64,000 nucleotides of DNA from DATEDA01 sp963789885 (lineage in GTDB: Bacteria; Pseudomonadota; Gammaproteobacteria; Burkholderiales; SG8-39). Both the position numbers and the translations under genes were made by a program. The notes beneath the pieces were generated by a model, which was not told the origin of the DNA, made no database searches, and worked only from the letters and a program-made list of their open reading frames with translations. Shown here piece after piece: positions 27,098 to 35,195 of the stretch. The stretch spans positions 310,001 through 374,000 of the forward strand of contig CAWBNB010000064.1 in NCBI GenBank assembly GCA_963789885.1, given 5' to 3'. Numbering within the stretch: the first letter of the stretch is position 1; every line of letters starts with the position of its first letter.

Positions 27098-27308
27098 GCG
27101 GGTGTCTCCTCGTCCAGGCGCACATTCTGCGGGCGCACCGCGCCGTTGCCCAGCCCCGCTATGCCGCGTCAGGCAGGTCGCGCCGGAGTTCGCGCAGCAC
27201 CTTGGGCCGCTTCGATGCGCGGATTCGTTCCGGAAGCAGGGGCGATGGGCGCGGGCTGCGGTGGGGCTCACGGAGTGAGCCACCTCAGGGCGCAGACTTT
27301 GCGGTGCC

Positions 27309-27836
27309 ATGCCCCGCCAGTCACCCCAAAGGCTGTCATCCGCGAGGGTCGTGCGAAACATCGAGTCGCGGATCCTGCTTGTTCGAGGGCAGAAGGTCAT
27401 GATCGACGCCGATCTGGCGGAGCTGTATGGAGTGCCGACCAAGGCATTGAACCAGGCGGTAAAGCGGAACCTGAGCCGGTTCCCCGGCGATTTCCTGTTC
27501 CGGCTGTCCCGGAGGGAGAAAGAGGAGGTGGTCACAAACTGTGACCACCTCGCGCGGCTCAGATTTTCACCCGGGCAGCCTTACTGCTTCACCGAGCACG
27601 GCGCCATCATGGCCGCGAACGTGCTCAACAGCCCGCGCGCGGAAGAGATGAGTGTGGAGGTGGTGCGCGCTTTCGTCCGTCTGCGGGAGATGATCGCGTC
27701 GCACAAGGCGTTGGCGAAGCGGCTCGATGAGCTGGAAGGCCGGTACGACCGGCAGTTCAAGGTCGTATTCGACGCGATCCGCGAGCTGATGACGCCGGGG
27801 GAGACGAGCCCGAAGCGGAAGATCGGGTTCGTCTGA
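27309..27836 (+). CDS. ORF6N domain protein
   Basis: A 175-aa protein with an N-terminal ORF6N domain (about residues 14-100): NIESRILLVRGQKVMIDADLA, ELYGVPTKALNQAVKRNLSRFP and later YCFTEHGAIMAANVL. A short coiled-coil-like helix follows (HKALAKRLDELEGRYDRQFKVVFDAI). ORF6N domains occur in phage and plasmid antirepressors and in stand-alone bacterial genes associated with mobile DNA. No other phage gene is next to it. DNA binding is inferred from family. Confidence 0.88.
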   Translation: MPRQSPQRLSSARVVRNIESRILLVRGQKVMIDADLAELYGVPTKALNQAVKRNLSRFPGDFLFRLSRREKEEVVTNCDHLARLRFSPGQPYCFTEHGAIMAANVLNSPRAEEMSVEVVRAFVRLREMIASHKALAKRLDELEGRYDRQFKVVFDAIRELMTPGETSPKRKIGFV

Positions 27837-27961
27837 GGGCACCAGAACCGGCTCACGCCGGGACCCGAGGACGCGAAAGTCTGGGCGTCAGGCGCACGCG
27901 AAATTCCCCGCCCGCGCTCGCTGCGCGAGCGTTCGCGGCCCTCTTTGACAATGTGGCGAGG

Positions 27962-30328
27962 TTACTCGGCGGCGCCTTTCGCTTTGAGAAGCTGCCATAC
28001 CTTCTCCGGCGTGATCGGGATGTCGATGTGCGTCACGCCGAGGTGCCGCAGCGCGTCGATCACCGCGTTCGCGATCGCCGGCGGCGCGCCGACGGTCGCC
28101 GACTCGCCCACGCCCTTCGCGCCGAGCGGATGGTGAGGCGACGGCGTCACGGTCTTGTCGGTCTCCCAGTGCGGGCACTCCATCGCCGTCGGCACGTAGT
28201 AGTCCATGAAGCTGCCGCCGGAGATGTTGCCGTCCTCGTCGTAGCTGATCTCCTCGTAGAGCGCCGGGCCGACCCCTTGCGCGAGCCCGCCGTGGATCTG
28301 GCCGTCGACGATCATCGGATTGATGATGTTGCCGCAGTCGTCGACCGCGACGAAGCGCCGCACCTTGACGTCGCCGGTGCCGCGATCGATGTCCACGACG
28401 CAGATGTAGCTGCCGAACGGGAACGTGAGGTTGGGCGGATCGTAGTAGTGGGTCGCCTCGAGCCCCGCCTCCATCCCCTGCGGGTGGTTCGTATAGGCGG
28501 CGAACGCGCACTCCTGGATGGTCTTCGACTTCTGCGGCGCGCCCTTCACGTAGAACTTCCCGGTCTCCCACTCGAGGTCGCTCGGGCTCACCTCGAGCAG
28601 GTGGGCGGCGAGCTTGCGCGCCTTGTCGCGGATCTTGCGCGCGGCCATCGCGCCCGCCGCGCCGGCAGTCGGCGTCGAGCGGCTGGCGTAGGTGCCGAGC
28701 CCGTACGGCGCGGTGTCGGTGTCGCCCTCCTCCACCTGGATGTCGCTCGCCGGGATGCCTAGCTCCTCGGCGACGATCTGCGCGTAGGTCGTCTCGTGGC
28801 CCTGGCCCTGGCTCTTGGTGCCGAAGCGGGCGAGCGCCTTGCCGGTCGGATGCACGCGGATCTCGGCCGAATCGAACATCTTGAGGCCGAGGATGTCGAA
28901 GTCCTTCGACGGCCCGGCGCCGACGACCTCGGTGAAGCTGCAGATGCCGATGCCCATCAGCTCGCCGCGCTTGCGCTTCTCCGCCTGCTCCTTCCGCAGC
29001 CCTGCGTAGTCGACGATCTCCATCGCCTTCTTGAGCGCGGCGTGATAGTTGCCGCTGTCGTACTCCCAGCCGAGCACCGATTTGTAGGGAAACTGCTCCG
29101 GCTTGATGAAGTTCTTCATACGGAGGTCGGCGGGGTCCATGCCGAGCTTCTGCGCGAGCGCGTCGGTAGCGCGTTCGATGGCGTGGACTGCCTCAGTGAC
29201 GCGGAACGAGCAGCGATAGGCAACGCCGCCCGGCGGCTTGTTGGTATAGGCCGCATCCACCTCGCAGAACGCGTGCTTGAGGTCGTAGGACCCGGTGCAG
29301 ATCGAGAAGAGGCCAGCCGGGAACTTCGACGGGTTCGCCGACGCATTCGCGTAGCCGTGATCGGCGACCGTCTTGATGCGGAGCGCCGTCATCGTCCCGT
29401 CCTTCTTTGCGCCAAGCTCGACCTTCATGTGGTAGTCGCGCGCGAAGGAGTCGGCCTGCAGGTTCTCCATCCGGTCCTCGATCCACTTGATCGGCTTGCC
29501 GATCACGACTGAGGCCGCCACCGCGATCACGTAGCCGGGATAGACCGGCACCTTGCCGCCGAACCCGCCGCCGATGTCGGGCGAGATGATGCGGATCCGC
29601 TCCTCCGACAGGCCGACGTGGCCGGCGACGAGCGCGAACACGGTGCGCACGGCGTGCGGCGCCTGTGTCGTCATGTAGACCGTGAGCTTCCCCTGCGCCG
29701 TGTCGAAGTCGGCGATGCAGCCGCAGGTTTCCATCGACGCGACGTGGATGCGCGGGAGGTAGACGTTCTCGCTCACCACCACCTCCGCCCCCGCGATCGC
29801 CTTGTCGGCGTCGGCGCGGTCGCCAGCCTCCCAGTGGAAAGCGAGGTTGTTCTTCTGGTCCTTCTTGTCGGTGCGCAGCACTGTCGCCCCGGGCGCGAGC
29901 GACTTGAACGGATCGACGATCGGCGGCAGCGGCTCGTACTCGACGTCAACCGCGTCGGCGCCGTCGGCCGCGATGTAGCGCTCGGTCGCGATCACCGCCG
30001 CCACCTCCTGCGCCTGGTACATCACGCGGTCGGTCGGGAGGACCATCTGCGTGTCGGACGAGATGGTCGGCATCCAGTGCAGGTTGTACTTGGCGAGCGT
30101 CTCGCCGGTGATCACCGCGAGCACGCCCGGAATCTTCATGGCGCGATCGGTGTTGATCGACTTGATCTTCGCGTGCGCGTGGGGGCTCCGCACGATGTCC
30201 ATGTAGAGCATCCCCGGGAGCTGGATGTCGTCGACGTAGCGCCCCTGGCCGCGGATGAAGCGCGGGTCCTCCTTCCGCTTCATCGAGTGGCCCATGCCGC
30301 AGATCTTCGCGTCGGTCTTGGGAGTCAT
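27962..30328 (-). CDS. coxL: Aerobic carbon monoxide dehydrogenase large (Mo) subunit, form I
   Basis: A 788-aa molybdenum hydroxylase subunit that binds the molybdopterin-cytosine dinucleotide and the Cu-S-Mo centre. The active-site loop is A370-Y-R-C373-S-F-R376, the AYxCSFR signature of true (form I) CO dehydrogenases rather than the AYRGAGR of form II. GGGFGGK (about 253-259) and G-V-G-E742 (the catalytic glutamate) are also present. It oxidises CO with water to CO2, passing electrons to CoxS and CoxM. ATG with AAGGAG upstream, 27 bp after the Bug-type receptor gene that separates it from coxS. Confidence 0.93.
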   Translation of the reverse strand: MTPKTDAKICGMGHSMKRKEDPRFIRGQGRYVDDIQLPGMLYMDIVRSPHAHAKIKSINTDRAMKIPGVLAVITGETLAKYNLHWMPTISSDTQMVLPTDRVMYQAQEVAAVIATERYIAADGADAVDVEYEPLPPIVDPFKSLAPGATVLRTDKKDQKNNLAFHWEAGDRADADKAIAGAEVVVSENVYLPRIHVASMETCGCIADFDTAQGKLTVYMTTQAPHAVRTVFALVAGHVGLSEERIRIISPDIGGGFGGKVPVYPGYVIAVAASVVIGKPIKWIEDRMENLQADSFARDYHMKVELGAKKDGTMTALRIKTVADHGYANASANPSKFPAGLFSICTGSYDLKHAFCEVDAAYTNKPPGGVAYRCSFRVTEAVHAIERATDALAQKLGMDPADLRMKNFIKPEQFPYKSVLGWEYDSGNYHAALKKAMEIVDYAGLRKEQAEKRKRGELMGIGICSFTEVVGAGPSKDFDILGLKMFDSAEIRVHPTGKALARFGTKSQGQGHETTYAQIVAEELGIPASDIQVEEGDTDTAPYGLGTYASRSTPTAGAAGAMAARKIRDKARKLAAHLLEVSPSDLEWETGKFYVKGAPQKSKTIQECAFAAYTNHPQGMEAGLEATHYYDPPNLTFPFGSYICVVDIDRGTGDVKVRRFVAVDDCGNIINPMIVDGQIHGGLAQGVGPALYEEISYDEDGNISGGSFMDYYVPTAMECPHWETDKTVTPSPHHPLGAKGVGESATVGAPPAIANAVIDALRHLGVTHIDIPITPEKVWQLLKAKGAAE

Positions 30329-30355
30329 CGTTTTCTCCTTCGTCGCTCTTGCGCT

Positions 30356-31342
30356 TCAGTCCAGCTTCGCGCCGCTTTCCTTGACGAGCTTCGCCCACTT
30401 CGCCACGTCGGCCACCAGGAACGCCCGGAACTCCTCCGGCGTGGTCCCGGCCGGCTCCGACCCGTCCGTCACGATGCGGTCGTGCACCTCCGGCTGGTTG
30501 AGGATCCGGACGAGTTCGTCGTGCAGGAGCGCGACGATCGGCGCCGGCAGCTTCGCCGGGCCGAGCACGCCGTACCACCCGACCACCGAGAAGCCGGGCA
30601 CCGCTTCCGCCACCGCCGGCAGGTCGGGCAGGCTCGGCACGCGCGCCGGCGTGGTGATCGCGATCGCGCGCAGCCGGCCTGCTCGCACCAGGGGTTGCGT
30701 GCCCTGGATGCCGGCGAAGTTGAACTCGTACCGCCCCGCCACCAGGTCGACCAGCGCCGGCCCGGTGCCCTTGTAGGGGATGTGCGCCGCCTGTACGCCG
30801 GTCAGCTGCTTGTAGAGCTCGCCGGCGAGGTGGCCGCCGCTGCCGATTCCGGCCGAGCCGTAGTTGAGCGGACCCTTGAAGCTCTTCGTCCACGCGACGA
30901 ACTCCTGCAGGTTCGTCGGCGGCGACGACGGGTTGACCACCAGCAGGAACCCGGCGGTGGTGAGCTGCGTGATCGGCGTGAAGCTGTCCACCGGCTGGTA
31001 GGGCAGCTTCGGGTTGAGTGCCGCGTTGACCGTGTGCTGGTGGTACGCGAGGTAGAGCGTGTAGCCGTCCGGGGGCGCGTTCGCGGTCAGCTCGCCGGCG
31101 ATGACACCCGATGCGCTCGCGCGGTTCTCCACGAGCACCGGCTGCTTGAGCGATTCGCTCAGGCGGGCGCCGAAGGTGCGCGCGAGTAGATCGGTCGTCC
31201 CGCCCGCCGCGGCGGCGGTGAGGATGCGGATGGGTCGGTTCGGGTAGTCCTGCTGCGCCAGCGCCGGCGCCGCGGCCGCCATGACGAGCACCGCCGCGAG
31301 CGCACGGCACGCGTGCGATGCGTCGTGGCGGCGGATCGTCAT
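30356..31342 (-). CDS. Bug/TctC-type solute-binding receptor inside the cox operon
   Basis: A 328-aa periplasmic receptor of the tripartite tricarboxylate (Bug) family. It has a signal peptide (LAAVLVMAAAAPALAQ) followed at once by the family start YPNRPIRILTAAAAGGTTDLLAR, then VENRASASG, NYGSAGIGSGGHLAGELYKQ and HIPYKGTGPALVDLVAGRYEF. These receptors bind carboxylates or other small anionic compounds; many are orphans without TctAB, as here. Unusually it lies between coxS (20 bp) and coxL (27 bp), so it must be co-transcribed with CO dehydrogenase. Its ligand is unknown. Confidence 0.9.
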   Translation of the reverse strand: MTIRRHDASHACRALAAVLVMAAAAPALAQQDYPNRPIRILTAAAAGGTTDLLARTFGARLSESLKQPVLVENRASASGVIAGELTANAPPDGYTLYLAYHQHTVNAALNPKLPYQPVDSFTPITQLTTAGFLLVVNPSSPPTNLQEFVAWTKSFKGPLNYGSAGIGSGGHLAGELYKQLTGVQAAHIPYKGTGPALVDLVAGRYEFNFAGIQGTQPLVRAGRLRAIAITTPARVPSLPDLPAVAEAVPGFSVVGWYGVLGPAKLPAPIVALLHDELVRILNQPEVHDRIVTDGSEPAGTTPEEFRAFLVADVAKWAKLVKESGAKLD

Positions 31343-31362
31343 GGCCGGCAGGGCTCGACCGG

Positions 31363-31833
31363 CTACCGCAGCTTCTCGGCCGCGTACTGCACGGCCTTGA
31401 CGATGTTGACGTAGCCGGTGCAGCGGCAGAGGTTCCCCGAGATCGCCTCGCGGATCTCCTGCTCGCTCGGGTTCTTGTTCCGCTCGAGCAGCGCGACGCT
31501 CGTCATCATCATCCCCGGCGTGCAGTAGCCGCACTGCAGGCCGTGCTTCTCGGTGAACCCCTCCTGGACCGCATGCAGCTTGCCGCCCTGCTCGAGGCCC
31601 TCGACCGTCCGGACCTTGCAGCCGTCGGCCTGCACGGCGAGGACGGTGCACGACTTCACCGGCTCGCCGTCGAGGTGCACGGTGCACGCCCCGCAGTGCG
31701 AGGTGTCGCAGCCGATGTGGGTGCCGGTCAGCCGGAGGTTCTCGCGCAGGAAATGCACGAGCAGCAGGCGGGACTCGACCTCGGCCTCGTGCGCGGCCCC
31801 GTTCACGGTGACGCTGATCCGATGCTTCGCCAT
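31363..31833 (-). CDS. coxS: Aerobic carbon monoxide dehydrogenase small (2Fe-2S) subunit
   Basis: A 156-aa subunit with two [2Fe-2S] clusters. The N-terminal plant-ferredoxin-type cluster has GCDTSHCGACTVHLDG and a later C in VKSC. The C-terminal helical cluster has QCGYCTPGMMM and LCRCTGY. It carries electrons from the Mo site of CoxL to the FAD of CoxM. The ATG at 31833 is 2 bp after the coxM stop, so the two are coupled. The family is shared with other xanthine-dehydrogenase-type enzymes; assignment as CoxS rests on the neighbouring form I coxL. Confidence 0.92.
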   Translation of the reverse strand: MAKHRISVTVNGAAHEAEVESRLLLVHFLRENLRLTGTHIGCDTSHCGACTVHLDGEPVKSCTVLAVQADGCKVRTVEGLEQGGKLHAVQEGFTEKHGLQCGYCTPGMMMTSVALLERNKNPSEQEIREAISGNLCRCTGYVNIVKAVQYAAEKLR

Positions 31834-31835
31834 GG

Positions 31836-32708
31836 TCAATGCCCTCCCGCGCGCTCGACGGCCTTCCGGAGCGCCCGTCCGGTAAGCACGCGCGCCATCT
31901 GCTGCTTGTACTCCACCGATCCGCGCCGGTCCGCGCTCGGCGCGCTCTTCGCGGCGGCGAGCCGCGACGCTTCCGCGACCACCCTGTCGTCGAGCGATTT
32001 CCCGGCGAGGTATTTGGCGGCATCGATTACCTCGACCGGCGTTGCGCCGGCGTTGGTGAGCGCGACGCTCGCGCGCTCGATCGCGCCTTTGGCGTCGAGG
32101 GTGACCTGCACGGCTGCCGCCGCCACCGCGAAATCGCCGACCTTCCGCTTGAGCTTCACATAGGCGCCGCCGCTCCTGGGCGGCGGGAGCGGGACGCGCA
32201 CTTCGGTCAGGATCTCGTCGGCCGCGAGCGCGGTACTGAAGATGCCCTTGTAGAACTCGCTGGCGGCGATGCTGCGCTCGCCCTTCGGGCCGCGCACGAC
32301 GATCGTGGCGCCGAGCGCGATCATCACCGCCGGCAGATCGTTGCCCGGATCGCCGTTCGCGAGGTTGCCGCCCGCGGTCGCGCGGTTCCGGACCAGCGGA
32401 TCGGCGATCAGCACGACCGCGTCGTGGACGATCGGGAGCTTGGCCGCGATCAGCTCGGAGCGCTCGAGCGTCGCCTGCTTCGTGGCGCCGCCGATCCTGA
32501 GGACGCCGCCGTCCTCCTTGACGTACTCGAGCCCCGGGATCCGCCCGATGTCGACGAGATGCTCGACGGCGCCGAGGCGGAGCTTGAGGACGGGGAGGAG
32601 GCTCATACCGCCGGAGAGCACCTTGGCGGCGTCGCCGTGGCGCGCGAGGAGCGCCACGGCCTCGTCGAGCGTCCCCGGCCGGTGATAGTCGAACGGCGCA
32701 GGAATCAT
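31836..32708 (-). CDS. coxM: Aerobic carbon monoxide dehydrogenase medium (FAD) subunit
   Basis: A 290-aa FAD-binding subunit. It begins PAPFDYHRPGTLDEAVALLA, typical of CoxM. FAD pyrophosphate-binding loops are SGGMS (about residues 32-36) and ATAGGNLANGDPG (about 110-122). The C-terminal domain (YVKLKRKVGDFAVAAAAVQV) matches the CO dehydrogenase flavoprotein fold. It passes electrons to the quinone pool. The ATG has a strong AAGGAGGG site, and about 140 bp of leader separate it from the small upstream gene. First gene of the coxM-coxS-receptor-coxL operon. Confidence 0.92.
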   Translation of the reverse strand: MIPAPFDYHRPGTLDEAVALLARHGDAAKVLSGGMSLLPVLKLRLGAVEHLVDIGRIPGLEYVKEDGGVLRIGGATKQATLERSELIAAKLPIVHDAVVLIADPLVRNRATAGGNLANGDPGNDLPAVMIALGATIVVRGPKGERSIAASEFYKGIFSTALAADEILTEVRVPLPPPRSGGAYVKLKRKVGDFAVAAAAVQVTLDAKGAIERASVALTNAGATPVEVIDAAKYLAGKSLDDRVVAEASRLAAAKSAPSADRRGSVEYKQQMARVLTGRALRKAVERAGGH

Positions 32709-32870
32709 CGGTCCCTCCTTTTCGTGCGCGATGAACGCACTGCAACAAAACAGACCGGACGAGAACTACGGATGGATTGCCGCGCCATCTTAGCAGCGGC
32801 GCGGAGGACGGGAGTGGAACGACGTGTCGCGTCGGCTGCGCGACGCGCGATGCGGATTACCCCGGGCGCT

Positions 32871-33062
32871 TCAGACGGTGCGGGTTTGGAAGGCCTTCAG
32901 GAGGGGCGCCGAGAGACTCTCCGGCAGCTCGCATACGACGTAACCGTCGAGCGACGGGCGGTCCGGCAGTTTGTCTTCCGTCCCCGAACCGCTCGTCTGC
33001 AGCTTTTCGACATGGCGGGACCGGTGCACTTCCTTCCGGCCGTTGCGCGGAAATCCGAACAT
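32871..33062 (-). CDS. Small hypothetical protein upstream of coxM
   Basis: A 63-aa reading frame, MFGFPRNGRKEVHRSRHVEK onward, ending KAFQTRTV. Its ATG is preceded by AAGGAG at a good distance (7 bases), which is the main reason to believe it. The sequence is basic at the N-terminus with no membrane segment. It lies in the 495-bp gap between coxE and coxM (32709-33203), which otherwise holds no gene I can support; this part of the window is less GC-rich than its surroundings. Family not recognised; could be a leader peptide or spurious. Confidence 0.45.
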   Translation of the reverse strand: MFGFPRNGRKEVHRSRHVEKLQTSGSGTEDKLPDRPSLDGYVVCELPESLSAPLLKAFQTRTV

Positions 33063-33203
33063 GGCAGACTCCTTGGAGCAACGCTGCATGGCTGTGATCC
33101 GCAAGCTGGGCACAGTCTGCCATCGGGCGAAGTGCGTTTGTGCAGTGGGTCCGCGGTTTTGACAAGAGTTCACAGAAGGACTTTTACAGACGCGTCCCCC
33201 AGG

Positions 33204-34307
33204 CTAGAGCGTCCGCAGCAGCCCCTCGAGCGCGGCGAGGTCGTGTGCCGGACCGAGATGGTCGACGTACGGGAGCGCGGCGGCCATCCCGGCCGCGGTC
33301 GGCTCATAGCGCGCGTCGCCTGCCAGCGGGTTGAGCCAGACGACCGTCCCGGCCCGCTCGTGCAAGGCGCGCATCGCGCCGGCGAGCGCCGCGGTGTCCC
33401 CGAGGTCGAGGCCGTCGCTCACGATGACGATGGTCGTATCCCGGCCGACGAGCCGGTCCGCATACGTAGCGACGAACCCGGCGAGGCACTCTCCGATCCG
33501 CGTGCCGCCCGACCAGTCGGGCACCGCGGCGCTCAATCGTTCGAGCGAACGCTCGGCTTTCGCCGGCGACACGAGCCCGGTCACGCGGGTGAGCGCGGTG
33601 TTGAACGTGAAGATCTCGGTGCGCCGGATCATGCGGCGGACCGCGAGCGCGAACGCGAGGTGAACCCGAGTGTACGGGTCCATCGAGCCGCTCGTGTCGT
33701 AGAGCAGAACGAGCCGCGGCTCGTCGGGTGCGCGGGCGCGGCGGGCGAGGCGGAAAGGTTCGCCCTCGGTCGCGAGGGCATGCCGGAGGCTGCGCCGCAG
33801 GTCCACGCTCCCCCGTCCGCGCGTCGGGATCAGTCGCCGGCTCCGGCGCGCCGCAAGCCTGAGCGCGAGGCGCGCCGCCAACCGCTCCATCGCCGCGAGC
33901 TCGCTCGCCGAGAGCTGGTCGAAGGGCTTGTGCCGCAGGAGCGCCTCGGGGCTGTAGCTCGCCTCCTCGCCCGCGGGCGGCGCCGACTCCGGCAGCTCGA
34001 GCCGGACGCGCGCGCCGTCCCACCGCCACCGCGCGCCGCGACGCTCGCGCGGATAGGTCGGCGGGGGCACCGGCACGTCCGGCGCGGTCGTGCCGCCCCA
34101 GTGCTCGTCGAAGAGCCGGTCGAACGTCGTCCAGGCGTCGCGCGGCACCTTGAGCGCGATCCGCAGCCCGCGCCGCACCTCGGCGCGGTCGAGCAGATCG
34201 ACGAGGGTAAGCGCCGTCGCGGCGTCGAGCTCATCGGTCAGGACGACGCGGATGCCGTGCGCGCGCAGCGCACCGGCGAAGCCCGCGAGCTGCGCCGCGA
34301 CGCTCAC
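33204..34307 (-). CDS. coxE: CoxE-type von Willebrand factor A protein (CO dehydrogenase maturation)
   Basis: A 367-aa protein with a C-terminal VWA domain. The metal-ion-dependent adhesion site is intact: D-T-S-G-S (LLYDTSGSMDP), a threonine in GGTRIGECL, and D in VIVSDGLDLGD. With the AAA+ CoxD it works in maturation of the Cu-S-Mo centre of CO dehydrogenase, as known in Oligotropha (now Afipia). GTG start, 6 bp after the coxD stop. The region before the VWA domain is Arg-rich and poorly conserved, as in other CoxE proteins. Confidence 0.9.
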   Translation of the reverse strand: MSVAAQLAGFAGALRAHGIRVVLTDELDAATALTLVDLLDRAEVRRGLRIALKVPRDAWTTFDRLFDEHWGGTTAPDVPVPPPTYPRERRGARWRWDGARVRLELPESAPPAGEEASYSPEALLRHKPFDQLSASELAAMERLAARLALRLAARRSRRLIPTRGRGSVDLRRSLRHALATEGEPFRLARRARAPDEPRLVLLYDTSGSMDPYTRVHLAFALAVRRMIRRTEIFTFNTALTRVTGLVSPAKAERSLERLSAAVPDWSGGTRIGECLAGFVATYADRLVGRDTTIVIVSDGLDLGDTAALAGAMRALHERAGTVVWLNPLAGDARYEPTAAGMAAALPYVDHLGPAHDLAALEGLLRTL

Positions 34308-34313
34308 GTGCGA

Positions 34314-35195
34314 CTACTCTCCGGCGGCGGCGACGAGCTCGGCGACCGCCGTTTCGCCGGTAGTCCGGATGTCGTGCTCGTCCTTGAGCAGGCAACCGAG
34401 GGTGACGCGGACGAGCTCCGGCTCGAGGTGGCGGCGGCCGAGTCGCGCAAGCGCCTGCGCCCAGTCGATCGTCTCGGCGACGCCCGGGAGCTTGCGGAGA
34501 TCGCGCTTGCGGAGCGCCTGCACGAAGCGCGTGATCGCGCGCGCGAGGTGGTCGTCCAGCCCGGGCACCTTCGCATGCAGGATGGCGAGCTCCTTCTCGA
34601 AGCCGGGATGCTCGACGTAGAGGTAGAGACAGCGCCGGCGGAGCGCGTCGCCGATGTCCCGCGTCCGGTTGGAGGTGAGGACGACGTACGGCACGTGCGT
34701 CGCCTTGATCGTCCCGAGCTCGGGCACCGTAACCTGGAAGTCCGACAGCACCTCGAGCAGGAACGCCTCGAAGCCGTCGTCGGCGCGGTCGATCTCGTCG
34801 ACGAGCAGCACCGGCGGTGCGTCGCGGCGCGTGATCGCGCGCAGCAGCGGACGCTCGAGCAGGTACTCGCGCGAGAAGATCAGGTCCTCGAGCGCGTCCG
34901 GATCGTGCGTCTCCCGTTCCGCAATCCGCAGGCGGAGGAGCTGGCGCTGGTAGTTCCATTCGTAGAGCGCGGTATTGGTGTCGAGCCCTTCGTAGCACTG
35001 GAGGCGGATCAGCTCGGTGCCGAGCACGCGTGCGAGGACCTTCGCGAGCTCGGTCTTGCCGACGCCGGCCTCGCCTTCCACGAGCAGCGGCTTCCGCATC
35101 TCCCGCGCGAGGTACGCCGCCGTCGCGATCGCGGGGTCCGCGACGTAGCCGTCGCGCTCCATCGCCGCCTGCAGCGCGCGGATCTCGTCGTTCAC
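34314..35195 (-). CDS. coxD: CoxD-type AAA+ ATPase (MoxR family)
   Basis: A 293-aa AAA+ ATPase of the MoxR family. Walker A is GEAGVGKTEL (about residues 41-50), Walker B is PPVLLVDEIDRAD (about 135-147), and sensor 1 lies in VLTSNRTRD. In the CO dehydrogenase system CoxD acts as a partly unfolding chaperone for installing sulfur/copper at the Mo site. It starts at a GTG overlapping the stop of coxF (GTGA) and is followed closely by coxE. MoxR-VWA pairs occur in other contexts; the adjacent coxMSL genes support this name. Confidence 0.92.
   Translation of the reverse strand: MNDEIRALQAAMERDGYVADPAIATAAYLAREMRKPLLVEGEAGVGKTELAKVLARVLGTELIRLQCYEGLDTNTALYEWNYQRQLLRLRIAERETHDPDALEDLIFSREYLLERPLLRAITRRDAPPVLLVDEIDRADDGFEAFLLEVLSDFQVTVPELGTIKATHVPYVVLTSNRTRDIGDALRRRCLYLYVEHPGFEKELAILHAKVPGLDDHLARAITRFVQALRKRDLRKLPGVAETIDWAQALARLGRRHLEPELVRVTLGCLLKDEHDIRTTGETAVAELVAAAGE

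Noticed and set aside
33159..33188. Plus-strand promoter TTGACA/TTTACA
   Set aside because: It points into the 3' end of coxE with no plus-strand gene downstream.
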